The notes below the pieces were generated by a model, which did not search any database, was not told the DNA's origin, and worked only from the letters and a program-made list of their open reading frames with translations. A stretch of 64,000 nucleotides of DNA from Rhyacichthys aspro (Eukaryota > Chordata > Actinopteri > Gobiiformes > Rhyacichthyidae), in assembly GCA_036850595.1 (NCBI GenBank), contig CM072151.1, forward strand, positions 14,237,307-14,301,306, given 5' to 3'. Below, piece by piece: positions 63,611-64,000 of the stretch. The first letter of the stretch is position 1; the number at the start of each line of letters is the position of its first letter. Made by a program: the position numbers and the translations under genes.

Positions 63611-64000
63611 TCTATGCTGCTGCTCGCCTAATTCTCACACCAGGTCTGCTAAAAAAAAACCCCTTCCCTTCCCTTTCACCACTTCTTCTTCCGTCTTTGT
63701 CCTTTCTTTCAAAGACAGAATCTACTCATCTTCCACCGCTTGCTCCTGCTTCAGTTTCTCTCAGGTCTTTTTTCACGGCCGAGTGCCCCCTCCCTCTTTA
63801 GCATCCGACCGCTCGTTCTTTCTCTTCCCTTTGCGGTGCCACGCTCTCTTTCTTATTCCTCCCTCTTGTCTCCTCCTCCTGCCTCCCCTCGAGCCCCCTC
63901 CCACCTTTTTTCTCAGAGGAGATTGATTGGGTAATCTGGCCGGGTGCCAGCAGTGCCCGCTTTCTCGCTCGGGGGAAGGAGAGAAGCGGGGGCGACATGA

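Larger units (their letters stand above)
59734..64000 (+). other. ssbp4: ssbp4 intron 4 (partial)
   Basis: Follows donor GTGAGT after the FHDY codons. The next family exon (starting SAAAAPSPV) was searched for by eye to the right edge and not found. Contents: a CpG-richer block at about 61600-61870, (CA)16 at 62768-62799, (TG)12 at 63587-63610, and a pyrimidine-rich stretch from about 63656 to 63915. Confidence 0.8.

Noticed and set aside
63435..63926. 163-codon plus-strand frame
   Set aside because: Translation of the TG microsatellite (VCVCV) and the following pyrimidine-rich sequence; composition artefact inside an ssbp4 intron.
59734..64000. Next ssbp4 exon (SAAAAPSPV...)
   Set aside because: Looked for in all three plus-strand frames by eye; nothing matching. 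It must be beyond the right edge.
1..64000. Bacterial-type operon, phage, defence island or other novel system
   Set aside because: Every recognised coding unit is a spliced vertebrate gene; there are no compact co-directional ORFs, no integrase or polymerase frames and no terminal repeats of a virus.

Overview
The window is a piece of a ray-finned fish nuclear genome, most likely a percomorph teleost. Coding sequence is split into short exons with GT-AG introns, non-coding DNA is AT-rich with many CA/TG microsatellites, and the interspersed repeats (a tRNA-derived SINE, hAT-like and Harbinger-like MITEs, and a common percomorph repeat with a CCATCCA-type end) are typical of fish. I recognise three protein-coding genes from reconstructed exons. 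All belong to the neighbourhood known in human as 19p13.11 (CRLF1, TMEM59L, SSBP4). Gene names rest on recalled family sequences, because no search could be run.

Layout: (1) 468-5515, minus strand: crlf1, a secreted cytokine-receptor-like factor. Six exons are visible (324 codons); the C-terminal exons lie beyond the left edge. (2) 5516-6417: a 0.9 kb head-to-head intergenic region, presumably holding both promoters, CpG-rich on the tmem59l side. (3) 6418-13077, plus strand: tmem59l, complete in eight exons (331 codons), with a 3' UTR to about 14.6 kb. (4) About 14.6-42.5 kb: roughly 28 kb in which I find no coding exon. It holds repeats, microsatellites and a few motif clusters that could be regulatory. 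(5) 42.7 kb to the right edge, plus strand: ssbp4. The first four coding exons (92 codons, including the LisH domain) are spread over 17 kb, and the gene runs off the window.

The three genes do not form a pathway. CRLF1 acts outside the cell as the partner of CLCF1 on the CNTF receptor. TMEM59L is a brain-enriched Golgi/endosomal membrane glycoprotein. SSBP4 is a nuclear LDB1-complex cofactor. They are neighbours by inherited synteny.

I found no bacterial-type operon, CRISPR array, defence system, virus or novel coding system. The most useful second looks are: the open frame with poly-Asp and poly-Gln joined to the tmem59l start; a CA microsatellite placed directly on a tmem59l splice donor; a strong CTCF-type motif in tmem59l intron 1; a G-quadruplex-prone purine tract just upstream of the ssbp4 start; a hAT-like MITE carrying its own minisatellite in a crlf1 intron; and a CpG-retaining block deep in ssbp4 intron 3.
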